Below are positions 36,984-46,453 of a DNA stretch of 64,000 nucleotides, one piece after another. Source of the DNA: Rhodocyclaceae bacterium (GTDB lineage: Bacteria > Pseudomonadota > Gammaproteobacteria > Burkholderiales > Rhodocyclaceae); contig JAKLLG010000002.1 in NCBI GenBank assembly GCA_023150275.1, positions 138,511 to 202,510 of the forward strand, given 5' to 3'. The stretch's first letter is position 1; each line of letters starts with the position of its first letter. The notes under the pieces were generated by a model. The model ran no database searches. It worked only from the letters and a program-made list of their open reading frames with translations, and was not told where the DNA came from. A program made the position numbers and the translations under genes.

Positions 36984-37098
36984 GTGGGGAGCGGTCGCCG
37001 ATGCGAGAGAAGTCTGTTCGGGAGCGCGCACTGTAGCGCGGCCCGGCAAGCGCTGAAACCCCCGCCGGTGAATGCGGGGTGGGGAAGTCGACGCCTGC

Positions 37099-37488
37099 TC
37101 AGCCCTCGGCCGGGGAAAAGGGGCCGAGACGGACCTCGCCACCGATCACTTCGATGGGGATCGCATCGAGCTGCTCGCCGAGACATTCGCCGTCATCGCA
37201 AACGCCATCCGCCCAGCGGAAGCGCGCGTAATGGACATTGCACTTGAAGCTCTCGTGCGGCGCGACGATCAGCCATTCGTCCTTGAGTGCGAGTGGCATG
37301 CCGAAATGCGGGCAGCAGTTGTGCCAGCCATTCACGCGGGTACCACTGCGCAGCAGCAGGATGCGCAAGGGCTTTTGCCCCTCGCCGAAGGTGAAGACGC
37401 GACCGCCCCCGTCCGGAATTTCTTCCAGCCGGCACAGCGGGGTGCCGCGTGCCGGCAGGTCGGGGTGATCGCGCCAGTCGTCGCTCAT
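37099..37488 (-). CDS. Small Rieske [2Fe-2S] protein
   Basis: 129 residues forming a single Rieske domain. The cluster motifs are CPHFGM (CxH) and CNVHYARF (CxxH). This is the ferredoxin-type Rieske found in cytosolic electron carriers rather than in bc1, since there is no membrane anchor or extra disulfide cysteine pair. ATG at 37488 is six bases beyond the stop of the chalcone isomerase-like gene, so they share a transcript. Confidence 0.88.
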   Translation of the reverse strand: MSDDWRDHPDLPARGTPLCRLEEIPDGGGRVFTFGEGQKPLRILLLRSGTRVNGWHNCCPHFGMPLALKDEWLIVAPHESFKCNVHYARFRWADGVCDDGECLGEQLDAIPIEVIGGEVRLGPFSPAEG

Positions 37489-37494
37489 CGCCGC

Positions 37495-38124
37495 TTACTG
37501 GCCTGTAGCCCCTGCCACCTGCAAGGGTTCACCGACGCCAAGCAGGTTGTCGCGCGTTTTGGCGCGCGTCTTCGGGCCCATCCACACCTTGAGGAACATC
37601 GGATAGAAGCCGTCGCCCTGGACTGCCTCGCCGATCAGCTTGCCGTTGACGCGGAATTCGGTGACTTTCTGTTGCGGGTTCCAGTCGATATGCGCGACAT
37701 CACCCTTGGCGAGTCGCGACAGACTTGCGAAAACTGAGCCCACCTGGGCGATCTGCATGATGTTGCCGGCAACCTCGTCAGGCGTCGCGTTCTGACGGAT
37801 ACGGTCCATCAGCACGGTGCCCAGATCCTTGCTGGAGATTTCGCGCAATGCGATCAGGCGAATGCGTTTGGTACCGGGCTGCTTGAGCACGGCGTCCACC
37901 GTGGTCTGCTTCTGCTGCATGTAGATGCCGACCGCTGTGGCCTTGGCCGAGAGAATGTTCGAGGTGCTGGCGCCGTTGAGCACGAGCTTCTGCCCCTGCA
38001 CGGTTTCGCTGTCCTCGAAGGGCAGTTCATCGATGATGTAGGTGACCGCAAGCGCGCGGCCGCTGCCGAGAATGAACAGGGTTGCGAGCAGAAGCGCCTG
38101 CCAACGCCTTTGAATGCCAAACAT
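37495..38124 (-). CDS. Secreted chalcone isomerase-like protein
   Basis: 209 residues. A signal peptide (LLLATLFILGSGRALAV) is followed by a chalcone isomerase-like fold (LVLNGASTSNILSAKATAVGIYMQQKQ, ALREISSKDLGTVLMDRIRQN, FYPMFLKVWMGPK). Bacterial members are periplasmic and are thought to bind lipids or small molecules rather than make flavonoids. ATG at 38124 with AAAGGAGA upstream. It stands 129 bases from the divergent outer-membrane protein gene. Confidence 0.85.
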   Translation of the reverse strand: MFGIQRRWQALLLATLFILGSGRALAVTYIIDELPFEDSETVQGQKLVLNGASTSNILSAKATAVGIYMQQKQTTVDAVLKQPGTKRIRLIALREISSKDLGTVLMDRIRQNATPDEVAGNIMQIAQVGSVFASLSRLAKGDVAHIDWNPQQKVTEFRVNGKLIGEAVQGDGFYPMFLKVWMGPKTRAKTRDNLLGVGEPLQVAGATGQ

Positions 38125-38253
38125 GTGCTGTCTCCTTTGTTGTAATGGTGCAACAAAAACGAACGATTGAAACGTTTGTTTGACATCTTAGCGTAAAATT
38201 TATGTGGCGCAAGCCGTTATGATTGACACACAAAACATTAACGAGACACAACA

Positions 38254-39258
38254 ATGAGATACAGCAAATACATCAAGTGGATTCTTGCTCTTGCCCTGGC
38301 AGGCGCTGGTAGCGTGCAGGCGACCGAGCGCGGTCAGTTGCGCGCCCTGCTCGGTCTGCCGGGACAGGATCTGACCTCGCCGCTGCTGCCGGGCTTCTAT
38401 TTTCAGGCGAACTATCAGCATTACTCGGCGGATCGCTTCAACAACAACGCCGGCGAACGCACCATCGTGTCGACGCCGCAGCCCGGCGTCCGTGCCCGTG
38501 CCGACACCAAGGTCGATGCCGATGTGCTCGCCTTGCGCGCCACCTGGCTCTCGAATGCGCGCTGGGGCGAGGGCAAGCTGGGCGTTTCGGCGACCCTGCC
38601 GGTGGTCGACAGTTCAGTGAAAGTCTCGCCGACCTTCATCGGCGGGCCGGTACTCCCTGCCGTCGCGGCCGGCGTGCGTGCGCAGGCGGCCGCGCAGTCG
38701 GGCCAGCGCTCCGGCATCGCTGACATGGAGATTGCCCCCTTCGTCGATTTTCAGGATGACGAGTCGCGCATGACCTTTGCACTTGCCGTTGTCGCTCCGA
38801 CCGGTGAGTACGACAGGGACCGCCCGGTGAACCCCGGGGCCGGGAATTTCTGGACCTTGCGTCCGATCTTCACCTACAGCCGCGTGCTGGACAATGGCAT
38901 CGAACTCGGGGCCCGCAATACCTATTCGTTCAACAGCCGGAACCGTGATACCGATTACCGTTCCGGTCAGTACCTGCATTCCGATCTTTCCGCGCTCTAC
39001 GGCTTCAATAACGGATTCAAGCTCGGCGCCGGTGGCTATGTCGTTTATCAGACGACCAAGGATCGCGGTGGCGATGGCACGTTTGCAGCGCCCGATCACG
39101 GCAACAAGGCACGCGTCTATGGCCTCGGCCCCGTGATGTCCTGGCAGTCGGAGAGCGGTACGTGGGGAGTTGAAGCGAAGGTGCTCAAGGAGTTCGAGGC
39201 GCGCAACCGTCCGGAAGGAACGGTCGGCTGGGTTCGCCTGCTGATGCGGCTCGACTGA
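38254..39258 (+). CDS. Outer-membrane protein of the MetA/SphA (phenol degradation) transporter family
   Basis: 334 residues. A signal peptide ending near VQATERG is followed by beta-strand rich sequence of the MetA-pathway outer-membrane family: LPGFYFQANYQHYSADRF, alternate hydrophobic strands, AVVAPTGEYD and a final strand ending in VRLLMRLD. Members are thought to carry hydrophobic compounds across the outer membrane. It is followed by a strong terminator. The substrate is not known; the name of the family is historical. Confidence 0.85.
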   Translation: MRYSKYIKWILALALAGAGSVQATERGQLRALLGLPGQDLTSPLLPGFYFQANYQHYSADRFNNNAGERTIVSTPQPGVRARADTKVDADVLALRATWLSNARWGEGKLGVSATLPVVDSSVKVSPTFIGGPVLPAVAAGVRAQAAAQSGQRSGIADMEIAPFVDFQDDESRMTFALAVVAPTGEYDRDRPVNPGAGNFWTLRPIFTYSRVLDNGIELGARNTYSFNSRNRDTDYRSGQYLHSDLSALYGFNNGFKLGAGGYVVYQTTKDRGGDGTFAAPDHGNKARVYGLGPVMSWQSESGTWGVEAKVLKEFEARNRPEGTVGWVRLLMRLD

Positions 39259-39285
39259 ACGATCCGCAACAAGGTTTCTGCATCA

Positions 39286-40245
39286 TTACCCCGCTTCGGC
39301 GGGGTTTCTTTTTTGCAAGCGTGTGTGCTGCAAGTATGTGGCGATCTGGTCGTACAGCTCATTGGCCAGGCAGTCGAATCGCTCGCATTCCAGCGTGTTG
39401 GAAAGCCAGGTGATCTGCCGCTTGGCAAGCTGGCGGGTGGCGTAGATGCCGCGGTCGCGCATCTCGCTGCGTGGGGCGAGGCCGTCCTGCGCTTCCCATA
39501 CCTGCCGGTAGCCGACGCAGCGCATCGACGGGAGGTCGAGCGACAGCGGATATTTGCCGCGCAGCATCGTCACTTCGTCTTCCAGCCCGGCCGCGAGCAT
39601 GGCGTCGAAGCGTTCGGCGATGCGGGCATGCAGCACTGCACGATCAGAAGGCAGCAGGCCGAGCGCGAGGAAGTCGAAATCGGGCGGTGACGCGTTGCCG
39701 GCGTTCTGCAGTGCCGAGAGCGGCTGTCCGGTCAGGCGCAGCACTTCGAGTGCGCGCTGGATGCGCTGTGCGTCAGTGGGCGCGAGGCGTGCGGCGGTCG
39801 CAGGGTCATGCCGTGCCAGCTCTGCGTGCAGGGCGGGCCAGCCGCGTTCCAATGCCTCGGCATCGATGGCTCTCCGCGTTGCCGCGTCGGCCTGTGGCAA
39901 CTCCGACAGCCCCTGCAACAGCGCCTTGAAGTAGAGCATGGTGCCGCCGACGAGCAGCGGAATCCTGCCGCGCGCGATGATCGCTGCCATCTCGGTACGT
40001 GCGTCGGTAACGAAGCGCGCTGCGGAGTAGCTTTCCTCGGGCGTGATGAGATCGATCAGTGCGTGCGGAAAACGCGCCAATGTCGCGCGGTCGGGCTTTG
40101 CGGTGCCGATGTCCATGTCGCGATAGACCAGCGCCGAGTCGACGCTGACCAGTTCGACCGGAAAACGCTCCGCAAGCCATAGCGCCGCGGCGGTTTTTCC
40201 CGAGGCGGTCGGGCCCATGAGCAGGATGGCGGGCGGTTTGTGCAT
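39286..40245 (-). CDS. miaA: tRNA dimethylallyltransferase
   Basis: 319 residues. Adds dimethylallyl to A37 of tRNAs reading UNN codons. The P-loop [43 protein letters not shown] and [11 protein letters not shown] are family signatures. It is 33 bases downstream of mutL and in the same operon. The stop lies over the terminator of the opposing gene. Confidence 0.97.
   Translation of the reverse strand: MHKPPAILLMGPTASGKTAAALWLAERFPVELVSVDSALVYRDMDIGTAKPDRATLARFPHALIDLITPEESYSAARFVTDARTEMAAIIARGRIPLLVGGTMLYFKALLQGLSELPQADAATRRAIDAEALERGWPALHAELARHDPATAARLAPTDAQRIQRALEVLRLTGQPLSALQNAGNASPPDFDFLALGLLPSDRAVLHARIAERFDAMLAAGLEDEVTMLRGKYPLSLDLPSMRCVGYRQVWEAQDGLAPRSEMRDRGIYATRQLAKRQITWLSNTLECERFDCLANELYDQIATYLQHTRLQKRNPAEAG
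39288..39314 (+). terminator. Rho-independent terminator inside the end of miaA
   Basis: ACCCCGC (39288-39294), loop TTCG, GCGGGGT (39299-39305), then TTCTTTTTT. It ends the outer-membrane protein gene on the plus strand. Its stem lies within the last codons of miaA on the minus strand. Confidence 0.9.
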
Positions 40246-40278
40246 GCTGCAGCCTGGTTTTTGCTCTTCGCTCAGACG

Positions 40279-42090
40279 CTAGCGGCCGCGCAGGAAAAGG
40301 CGATCGAGTTCGTTCATGGTGAGTTGCACCCAGGTCGGGCGCCCGTGGTTGCATTGGTCGGCGCGCTCGGTGGCCTCCATCTGGCGCAGGAGTGCGTTCA
40401 TTTCCGGAAGGCTGAGCTGGCGGTGGGCGCGCACCGCGCCGTGGCAGGCCATCGTTGCCAGCAGTTCGTTGCGTCTCGCGGTCATCAGCTGGCTGATGCC
40501 ATGTTCGTGCAGTTCGGCGATCAATGCCTTGGCGAGCGCGGCGGGGTCGCCGCCGGCAAGCAATGCCGGCACCGCGCGCACGGCGAGTTGTGCCGGCCCG
40601 GCGGTGGAAATGTCGAAACCGAGTTCGGCGAGCGCGGTGCGGTGTTCCTCGGTCGCCGCGACGTCGAGCGCCGTTGTGTTGAACACGGCCGGGATCAGCA
40701 GCGTCTGTGTGGCGACGGCGCGTGCGTCGAGCGCCCCCTTCAGCTTTTCGTAAAGAATGCGCTCGTGCGCGGCGTGCATGTCTACCAGCACCAGCCCGGT
40801 GGCATTCTGCGCCAGGATATAGACGCCGTGCAGCTGGGCAAGCGCGTAGCCGAGCAGGGGAGCATCCGTGCCGGCGGGCGCCGGCGTTTCGGGAAGGGGC
40901 GGGGGAGCGAGTGCCGCGGTCACCGGGCGCGCGACGGCGACGAAATCTGCGTAGGCGCCGAGCGTCGGTTCGGTGGCGTGCAGCGTCTGCTGCCGGGGGT
41001 ATGCGTAGCTTGCAGTGGGGGAGGCGGTAGCGGTGGGAACGGGGGTTCGTGCCGGTGCAGGTGCGGGCGACGGTACTGCCGTCGCCAGCCCGCCAAGTGG
41101 CACCGACAAGGCCTTGTGCACTGCGTGGTAGACAAACTGATGCACGGCACGCGAATCGCGGAAGCGTACCTCGGTCTTCGCCGGATGCACGTTGACGTCG
41201 ACCGTGGCCGGGTCGATGCCGAGAAACAGGCAGTAGGCCGGGTAGCGACTGCCATGCAGCATGTCCTGGTAGGCCTCGCGCAGCGCGTGCGCGAGCACCT
41301 TGTCGCGCACGAAGCGGCCATTTACGTAGCAGTACTGGGCATCGGCGCGTGCCCGTGCATGCGCTGGCAGGGCGGCGAATCCGGTCAGCGACAGCGGTCC
41401 GGCCGCGACTTCGACCATGCGCGAGTCGGTCAGGAACTCATCGCCAAGGATCGCTGCCGCGCGCCGGCGGGCGTCGGCACGCGGCAGGGTCAGGGCATTG
41501 CGTCCGTTGTGCGTGAGCGTGATTGCCACCTGCGGGAAGGCGAGCGCGATGCGCTTCACCGCCTCGGCGCAGTGTGCAAACTCGGTGGCCTCGCTCTTCA
41601 GGAATTTCCGCCGCGCCGGCGTGTTGAAGTACAGGTCGCGCATTTCGACAACGGTGCCGGAGACCAGTGCCGCCGGTTCCGGCTCTGCGTTTTCGCTCTG
41701 TTCATTCAACTCGCCGCCCAGCCGCCAGGCGTGCGCCGCTCCTCGTGCGCGGCTGGTCAGCGTGACACGGGCCACGGCAGCGATCGAGGCGAGCGCTTCG
41801 CCGCGAAAACCCATGGTGCCGACGCGTTCGAGGTCATCGAGCGAAGCGATCTTCGAGGTGGCGTGGCGGGTGAGCGCGAGTGCCATTTGCTCCTTCTCGA
41901 TGCCGCAGCCGTCGTCGGCGATGCGGATCAACTTGACGCCGCCTTCCTCCAGCGCGATCTGGATTGCGCTGGCGCCGGCGTCGAGCGCGTTTTCGAGGAG
42001 TTCCTTCAGTACCGAGGCCGGCCGTTCGACGACTTCGCCGGCGGCGATCTGGCTGATGAGCAGGTCGGGGAGCAACTGGATGCGGGGCAT
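40279..42090 (-). CDS. mutL: DNA mismatch repair protein MutL
   Basis: 603 residues. The N-terminal GHKL ATPase has ELLENALDAGA, IADDGCGI, RHATSKI and GFRGEALASI; the transducer domain follows (NVHPAKTEVRF). A Pro/Ala-rich linker precedes the C-terminal dimerisation domain. The C-terminal domain lacks a clear DQHAxxExxxxE endonuclease motif (it has DMHAAHERILYE), which fits either type, so an endonuclease call would need care. ATG at 42090 (MPRIQLLPDLL). Confidence 0.96.
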   Translation of the reverse strand: MPRIQLLPDLLISQIAAGEVVERPASVLKELLENALDAGASAIQIALEEGGVKLIRIADDGCGIEKEQMALALTRHATSKIASLDDLERVGTMGFRGEALASIAAVARVTLTSRARGAAHAWRLGGELNEQSENAEPEPAALVSGTVVEMRDLYFNTPARRKFLKSEATEFAHCAEAVKRIALAFPQVAITLTHNGRNALTLPRADARRRAAAILGDEFLTDSRMVEVAAGPLSLTGFAALPAHARARADAQYCYVNGRFVRDKVLAHALREAYQDMLHGSRYPAYCLFLGIDPATVDVNVHPAKTEVRFRDSRAVHQFVYHAVHKALSVPLGGLATAVPSPAPAPARTPVPTATASPTASYAYPRQQTLHATEPTLGAYADFVAVARPVTAALAPPPLPETPAPAGTDAPLLGYALAQLHGVYILAQNATGLVLVDMHAAHERILYEKLKGALDARAVATQTLLIPAVFNTTALDVAATEEHRTALAELGFDISTAGPAQLAVRAVPALLAGGDPAALAKALIAELHEHGISQLMTARRNELLATMACHGAVRAHRQLSLPEMNALLRQMEATERADQCNHGRPTWVQLTMNELDRLFLRGR

Positions 42091-42199
42091 CGGCGGATTA
42101 TCCCGGAAGAGTCGCTGCAGGTACAATGGCGACCTGTTTCCGCCATGTCCGGCAGCGCCCTAACGGGCCGTCACCGGATACCAACCAGAAGAATCCATA

Positions 42200-42778
42200 G
42201 TGAAGATTTTCTCCGCACTCTATTCTCGCGTCATGGTCTGGGCCCGTCACCGGCACGCCGCCTGGTATCTCGGCGGGCTCAGCTTCGCCGAGTCCTCGTT
42301 TTTTCCGATCCCGCCGGATGTGATGCTGGCGCCGATGTGCCTTGCGGAACCCGCGCGGGCGTGGCGTCTGGCCCTGCTGACGACGCTGACCTCGGTTGTC
42401 GGCGGACTCTTCGGCTACCTGATCGGTGCGCTCGCCTTCGACATGATCGAACCGACGCTCGCCGCCAGCCGGCTCTGGCCACACTACCTGACCGCCCGCG
42501 AATGGTTCGCCGAATGGGGCTTCTGGGCGATCTTCGTCGCGGGTTTCTCGCCGATTCCGTACAAGGCATTCACGATCGCGGCGGGAACGCTGTCGATGGC
42601 CTTGCTGCCCTTCACGCTCGCCTCGCTGATCGGCCGCGGCTCGCGCTTCTTTCTGGTCGCTGGGCTGATGCGCTGGGGCGGCGCGCGCATGGAATCGGCG
42701 CTGCATCGCTATGTGGATCGGCTCGGCTGGGCGACCGTCGCCGCGATCGGTGTCGCCTACTTCGCGTTGCGGGGCTGA
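42200..42778 (+). CDS. YqaA/DedA-like VTT membrane protein
   Basis: 192 residues with about five hydrophobic segments. The VTT/SNARE-associated motif is represented by FFPIPPDVMLAP, SVVGGLFGYLIG and FSPIPYKAFTIAAG. YqaA-family proteins are DedA relatives, possibly lipid transporters. GTG at 42200; no strong ribosome site. The next gene starts three bases after the stop, so the two are one transcript. Confidence 0.85.
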   Translation: MKIFSALYSRVMVWARHRHAAWYLGGLSFAESSFFPIPPDVMLAPMCLAEPARAWRLALLTTLTSVVGGLFGYLIGALAFDMIEPTLAASRLWPHYLTAREWFAEWGFWAIFVAGFSPIPYKAFTIAAGTLSMALLPFTLASLIGRGSRFFLVAGLMRWGGARMESALHRYVDRLGWATVAAIGVAYFALRG

Positions 42779-42780
42779 GC

Positions 42781-43488
42781 GTGCAGCGTCGCCGCCTCGT
42801 CCTTCTTCTGGCGCTGGTGGCAACAGCCTGCTCGACGAAGATCGGGCCGAGCGGCCGGAAGGAAACGGTTGTCGATGCGAAATACCTTGCCAAGGGCGAC
42901 ATCGATCGCGTCATCGACACGGCGCGGCGCGAGGTGGTCGATGGCCTGTTCCGCTTCACCGAGAAGCTCTATCGGCGCAATCCGCGTGAATACCGCAAGG
43001 GATCGACGCCGACATTTGAAGCGGCAATGGCGCGCTTGCGTACCTCGAAGCGGCTCGATTTCCCCGAGTTGGGCGGCAAGCGTGGTGGTGCGGCGGCGAT
43101 GCTTGCCTTTCGCGAGGACTATGGCGGAGATCGCGTACTTGCGCTGATGTCCGGCCTGCTGGCGATGGTCTATGCGGCCTTCGAGGACAATGACGACTTC
43201 TATTTCCTCGACGACCTGGACGAACAGAAGCTCTACAATTGCGCCCGCAACCTCGAAACGGCGATGTGGAAGCTGTCCACCGAGCGCACACCCACTGGCG
43301 AGCTGGTGCTGCTGTCGAACGAGCTGGACCCGAATAACCGCAACCTGTCGTTCGAGCGCGAGTTTGGCCGCGTTACCGGCATTCTCGACTTTCTGGCCTC
43401 GGTCGTTGCCGACAAGCATGGGCGCATCGTCAGCAAGGTGGCGCAGAATGTCGCGACGGCCGTATTCCTGCCGGTGGGCGGGCTGTAG
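42781..43488 (+). CDS. Lipoprotein of unknown function
   Basis: 235 residues. The lipobox VATAC near residue 17 predicts a lipid-anchored protein. The body is charged and helical, with no family I recognise (DIDRVIDTARREVVDGLFRFTEKLYRRNP, FEDNDDFYFLDDLDEQKLYNCARNLETA). GTG at 42781 stands directly after the YqaA-like gene. It precedes purN by 75 bases. The fold and position suggest an envelope protein in the YqaA operon. Confidence 0.78.
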   Translation: MQRRRLVLLLALVATACSTKIGPSGRKETVVDAKYLAKGDIDRVIDTARREVVDGLFRFTEKLYRRNPREYRKGSTPTFEAAMARLRTSKRLDFPELGGKRGGAAAMLAFREDYGGDRVLALMSGLLAMVYAAFEDNDDFYFLDDLDEQKLYNCARNLETAMWKLSTERTPTGELVLLSNELDPNNRNLSFEREFGRVTGILDFLASVVADKHGRIVSKVAQNVATAVFLPVGGL

Positions 43489-43563
43489 GCGCGGAAGCGC
43501 CGATTGTGCGCGTCGTGTTGAAGATGCATTCAGCAGTGTTTTCCGGATTTCTTCCAGATTGAT

Positions 43564-44202
43564 ATGAAAAAGATCGTCATCCTCATCTCCGGCCGCGGCA
43601 GCAACATGGAGGCGCTGCTCGCCGCAGTGGCTCGCGAGGAACTGTCGGTGGAAGTCGCCGCCGTGATCAGCAACCGGCCCGATGCCAAGGGGTTGGTTAC
43701 TGCAGCGGCCCAGGGTGTACCCACCGCCGTTGTCGACCACAAGACGCATGCCGGCCGTGAGGCGTTCGATGCCGCGCTTGCCGCCTGTATCGATGGCTAC
43801 ACCCCCGATCTGGTCGTGCTTGCAGGCTTCATGCGCATCCTGACCGAAGGCTTCGTGCGCCATTACGAAGGGCGCCTGCTCAACATTCATCCGTCGCTGC
43901 TGCCGGCCTTTCCCGGCCTGCACACGCATCAGCGTGCGCTGGAGGAAGGGGTTCGCATTCACGGCTGTACGGTGCATTTCGTGACGCCTGCGCTCGACCA
44001 TGGCCCGGTGGTCGTGCAAGCGGCGGTGCCGGTTTGCGACAGCGACGACGAAGCCGCTCTCGCCGCGCGCGTGCTGGCCCAGGAACACATCGTCTATCCA
44101 CTGGCCGTGCGCTGGTTTGTCGAAGGCCGGCTGCGTCTGGTCGACGGGCGGGTAATGCTGAACGCGGAGCGGGCGCTGCCTGCGGCGCTGGTTTCCCCGT
44201 GA
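43564..44202 (+). CDS. purN: Phosphoribosylglycinamide formyltransferase
   Basis: 212 residues. Transfers the formyl group from 10-formyl-tetrahydrofolate to GAR in purine synthesis. Motifs: ILISGRGSNMEALL, VISNRPDAKGL, LAGFMRIL, NIHPSLLPAFPGLHTHQRAL and HFVTPALDHGPVV with the catalytic N, H and D. ATG at 43564. The downstream DUF3108 gene is 26 bases away. Confidence 0.96.
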   Translation: MKKIVILISGRGSNMEALLAAVAREELSVEVAAVISNRPDAKGLVTAAAQGVPTAVVDHKTHAGREAFDAALAACIDGYTPDLVVLAGFMRILTEGFVRHYEGRLLNIHPSLLPAFPGLHTHQRALEEGVRIHGCTVHFVTPALDHGPVVVQAAVPVCDSDDEAALAARVLAQEHIVYPLAVRWFVEGRLRLVDGRVMLNAERALPAALVSP

Positions 44203-44228
44203 CTGCATCATGATCGCGCCCTGACACC

Positions 44229-45197
44229 ATGCCGCTTGCCCTGCTCGCCGCACTGGCAGCCTCCCTGGGCCTGCACGCGGTCGCGTTGTTCGTGCCGGAT
44301 GTCGAACTCACGCCGGCCGACGAAGCTTTACCGGTCACCGTGGAAGTGACCCTGCAGCCACGGCGTGCACCGGTGGCGCCGCCCGCGGTGCAGAAGCCGG
44401 TGCCGCCGAAGAAACCGGTGGCGAAACAGGTGCCGGTACCCCCGCTGGCACCGGTATCGGCAAGCGCTGAATCGTCAGTGCCGACGGCGACTGCGGCAGT
44501 GGGAGGCGCAGCCGCCGGCGATGCACTGCCGGCCAAGCCCCAGCAGGCAACGGCCAGCCCCGAGCTCTCATCGCCCGAGCTGCCGCCGCGCGGCACCATC
44601 ATTTATGTGGTGATGAGTGGCGACGGAACGACGCTGATCGGCAGCGCCGAGCAACGCTGGGAAATGACGGGCGACCGCTACCGCATCGTGTCGGTCATGG
44701 AAACGAGTGGGCTTGCCGCGCTGGTGAAGCCGGTGCGCGTGGAGACCGAAAGCAGCGGTTCGCTCAGCGAGCATGGACTGCAGCCGGAACGCTACGTCTC
44801 GCGGCGCGTTGGCAAGGAGCGCGTAGACGAAGCGCTGTTCGACCGGGCGGCCGGCGTCGTGCGCTTCGGGCGCGGCGGCGAAGCGGCGCTGCCGGAAGGT
44901 GCCCAGGATTTGCTGTCGTTCAACTACCAGCTGGGCTGGCTGGCGAAGACGGGAGATATGGCGATCGCCACCGGGCGCAAGCTCGGCACCTATCGCCTGG
45001 AACTGCTCGGCAAAGAATGGCTGGAAACGCCGTACGGGTCGATCTGGACCCTGCATTTCCGTGCCAGCGGCGAAACGACGACGGAGGTATGGCTGGCGAG
45101 CGAGCAGTATCTGCTGCCGGTTAAAATCCGCCATATCGACAAGAAGGGCGAGCGCTACGAGCAGATCGTCCAGAACATGGATATCGCAACACCATGA
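44229..45197 (+). CDS. DUF3108 periplasmic protein
   Basis: 322 residues. A short N-terminal hydrophobic segment, then a Pro/Val/Lys-rich linker of about 90 residues, as in TonB-like proteins that span the periplasm, then a DUF3108 domain (residues ~125-315: GTIIYVVMSGDG, RYRIVSVMETSGLAAL, ERYVSRRVGKE, IRHIDKKGERYEQIV). The function of DUF3108 is unknown. ATGA overlap with the RsmB-like gene. Confidence 0.85.
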   Translation: MPLALLAALAASLGLHAVALFVPDVELTPADEALPVTVEVTLQPRRAPVAPPAVQKPVPPKKPVAKQVPVPPLAPVSASAESSVPTATAAVGGAAAGDALPAKPQQATASPELSSPELPPRGTIIYVVMSGDGTTLIGSAEQRWEMTGDRYRIVSVMETSGLAALVKPVRVETESSGSLSEHGLQPERYVSRRVGKERVDEALFDRAAGVVRFGRGGEAALPEGAQDLLSFNYQLGWLAKTGDMAIATGRKLGTYRLELLGKEWLETPYGSIWTLHFRASGETTTEVWLASEQYLLPVKIRHIDKKGERYEQIVQNMDIATP

Positions 45198-46453
45198 AAT
45201 TCACTCCCGCCCTTTTTGGGCATGCCGAGGCGGCGCTGCGCGAAATGCTCCGTTTCATCTACCCCGCCGATGCGGTGCTGTCGCACTATTTCCGCACGCA
45301 TCACGAACTTGGCCATGCCGATCGCGGTTTCGTTGCCGAAACCTGCTTTGCGGTGCTGCGCCGGCGGCGCAGCCTGGGGGCGCGCTGTGGCGACGAGGTT
45401 ACGCCACGCCGGCAACTGCTCGCTGCGCTCTTCTGCCTGCGTGGCTGGAACCTGCGCGAACTGGCGCCGGTGATGCACGAGAGCGATGCTGGCTGGCTGG
45501 CCGCGGCCAAGGCCGAGCGCGGCGAAGCCTGGTCCCCCGCAGTGCGCTGCGATTTGCCCGACTGGTTGTACGAACGCCTCGCCGAGCTTGGCGCCGAGGA
45601 GGTGGCGGCGCTCGCCGCCGCGCTCAATCGGCCGGCACCGCTTGATCTGCGCGTCAACCCGATGAAGGCCGAACGCGCCGACGTGCTGGCGCGGCTGGCC
45701 GCGGACGGCATCGCCGCCGAGGCGACGGCGCTGTCGCCGCTCGGTATCCGCCTCGACGAGAAGCCGGCGCTCGCCAAGCACCCGCTGTTCGTGGACGGCA
45801 GCATCGAGGTGCAGGACGAAGGCAGCCAGTTGCTCGGTTTCCTCGTTGCCCCCAAGCGTGGCGAGATGGTTGCCGATTTCTGCGCCGGCGCCGGCGGCAA
45901 GACACTGCTGCTCGGCGCGCTGATGCGTTCGACCGGACGCCTCTACGCCTTCGACGTCGCCGAAAAGCGGCTCGCCAACCTGAAGCCGCGGCTGGCGCGC
46001 TCGGGGCTTTCGAACGTGCATCCGCAGCGTATCGAGTCGGAACATGATCCGAAGCTGAAGCGCCTGGCCGGCAAGTTCGACCGTGTGCTGGTCGACGCGC
46101 CGTGCTCGGGCCTGGGGACGCTGCGCCGCAATCCCGACCTGAAATGGCGGCAGACGCCGGAGAGTGTCGCCGAGTTGAACGCCAAGCAGGCGAGCATTCT
46201 GGCGGCAGCCGCAAAACTGGTGAAGCCGGGTGGCCGGCTCGTCTATGCAACCTGCAGCCTGCTCACCGCGGAAAACGAAGCGATCGTTGCAGGCTTCCTC
46301 GCGGCGCAGCAGGCGTTCACGGCAGTTGATGCGCCGGCGTTGCTGCACCGACAGGGCATTGCCATCGATTGCGCCGGAGAGGCCCTGCGCCTGCTGCCGC
46401 ACCGGCATGGCACCGACGGCTTCTTCGCGGCGGTACTGGAGCGGCAGGCATGA
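45194..46453 (+). CDS. RsmB/NOP-family RNA cytosine-5 methyltransferase
   Basis: 419 residues. The SAM-binding part has DFCAGAGGKTLLLGALM and AFDVAEKRLANL; the catalytic motifs are VDAPCSGLGTLRRNPDLKWRQ and YATCSLL with its cysteines. The N-terminal ~130 residues lack a NusB-like domain typical of RsmB, so it may be a different rRNA or tRNA m5C methyltransferase. Also RLNRPAPLDLRVN fits the family linker. ATGA overlaps at both ends link it to DUF3108 and MscS. Confidence 0.9.
   Translation: MKFTPALFGHAEAALREMLRFIYPADAVLSHYFRTHHELGHADRGFVAETCFAVLRRRRSLGARCGDEVTPRRQLLAALFCLRGWNLRELAPVMHESDAGWLAAAKAERGEAWSPAVRCDLPDWLYERLAELGAEEVAALAAALNRPAPLDLRVNPMKAERADVLARLAADGIAAEATALSPLGIRLDEKPALAKHPLFVDGSIEVQDEGSQLLGFLVAPKRGEMVADFCAGAGGKTLLLGALMRSTGRLYAFDVAEKRLANLKPRLARSGLSNVHPQRIESEHDPKLKRLAGKFDRVLVDAPCSGLGTLRRNPDLKWRQTPESVAELNAKQASILAAAAKLVKPGGRLVYATCSLLTAENEAIVAGFLAAQQAFTAVDAPALLHRQGIAIDCAGEALRLLPHRHGTDGFFAAVLERQA

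Noticed and set aside
40240-43488. A 1082-codon plus-strand frame
   Set aside because: It is antisense to mutL over most of its length. Only its last 236 codons (42781-43488) are a real lipoprotein gene.
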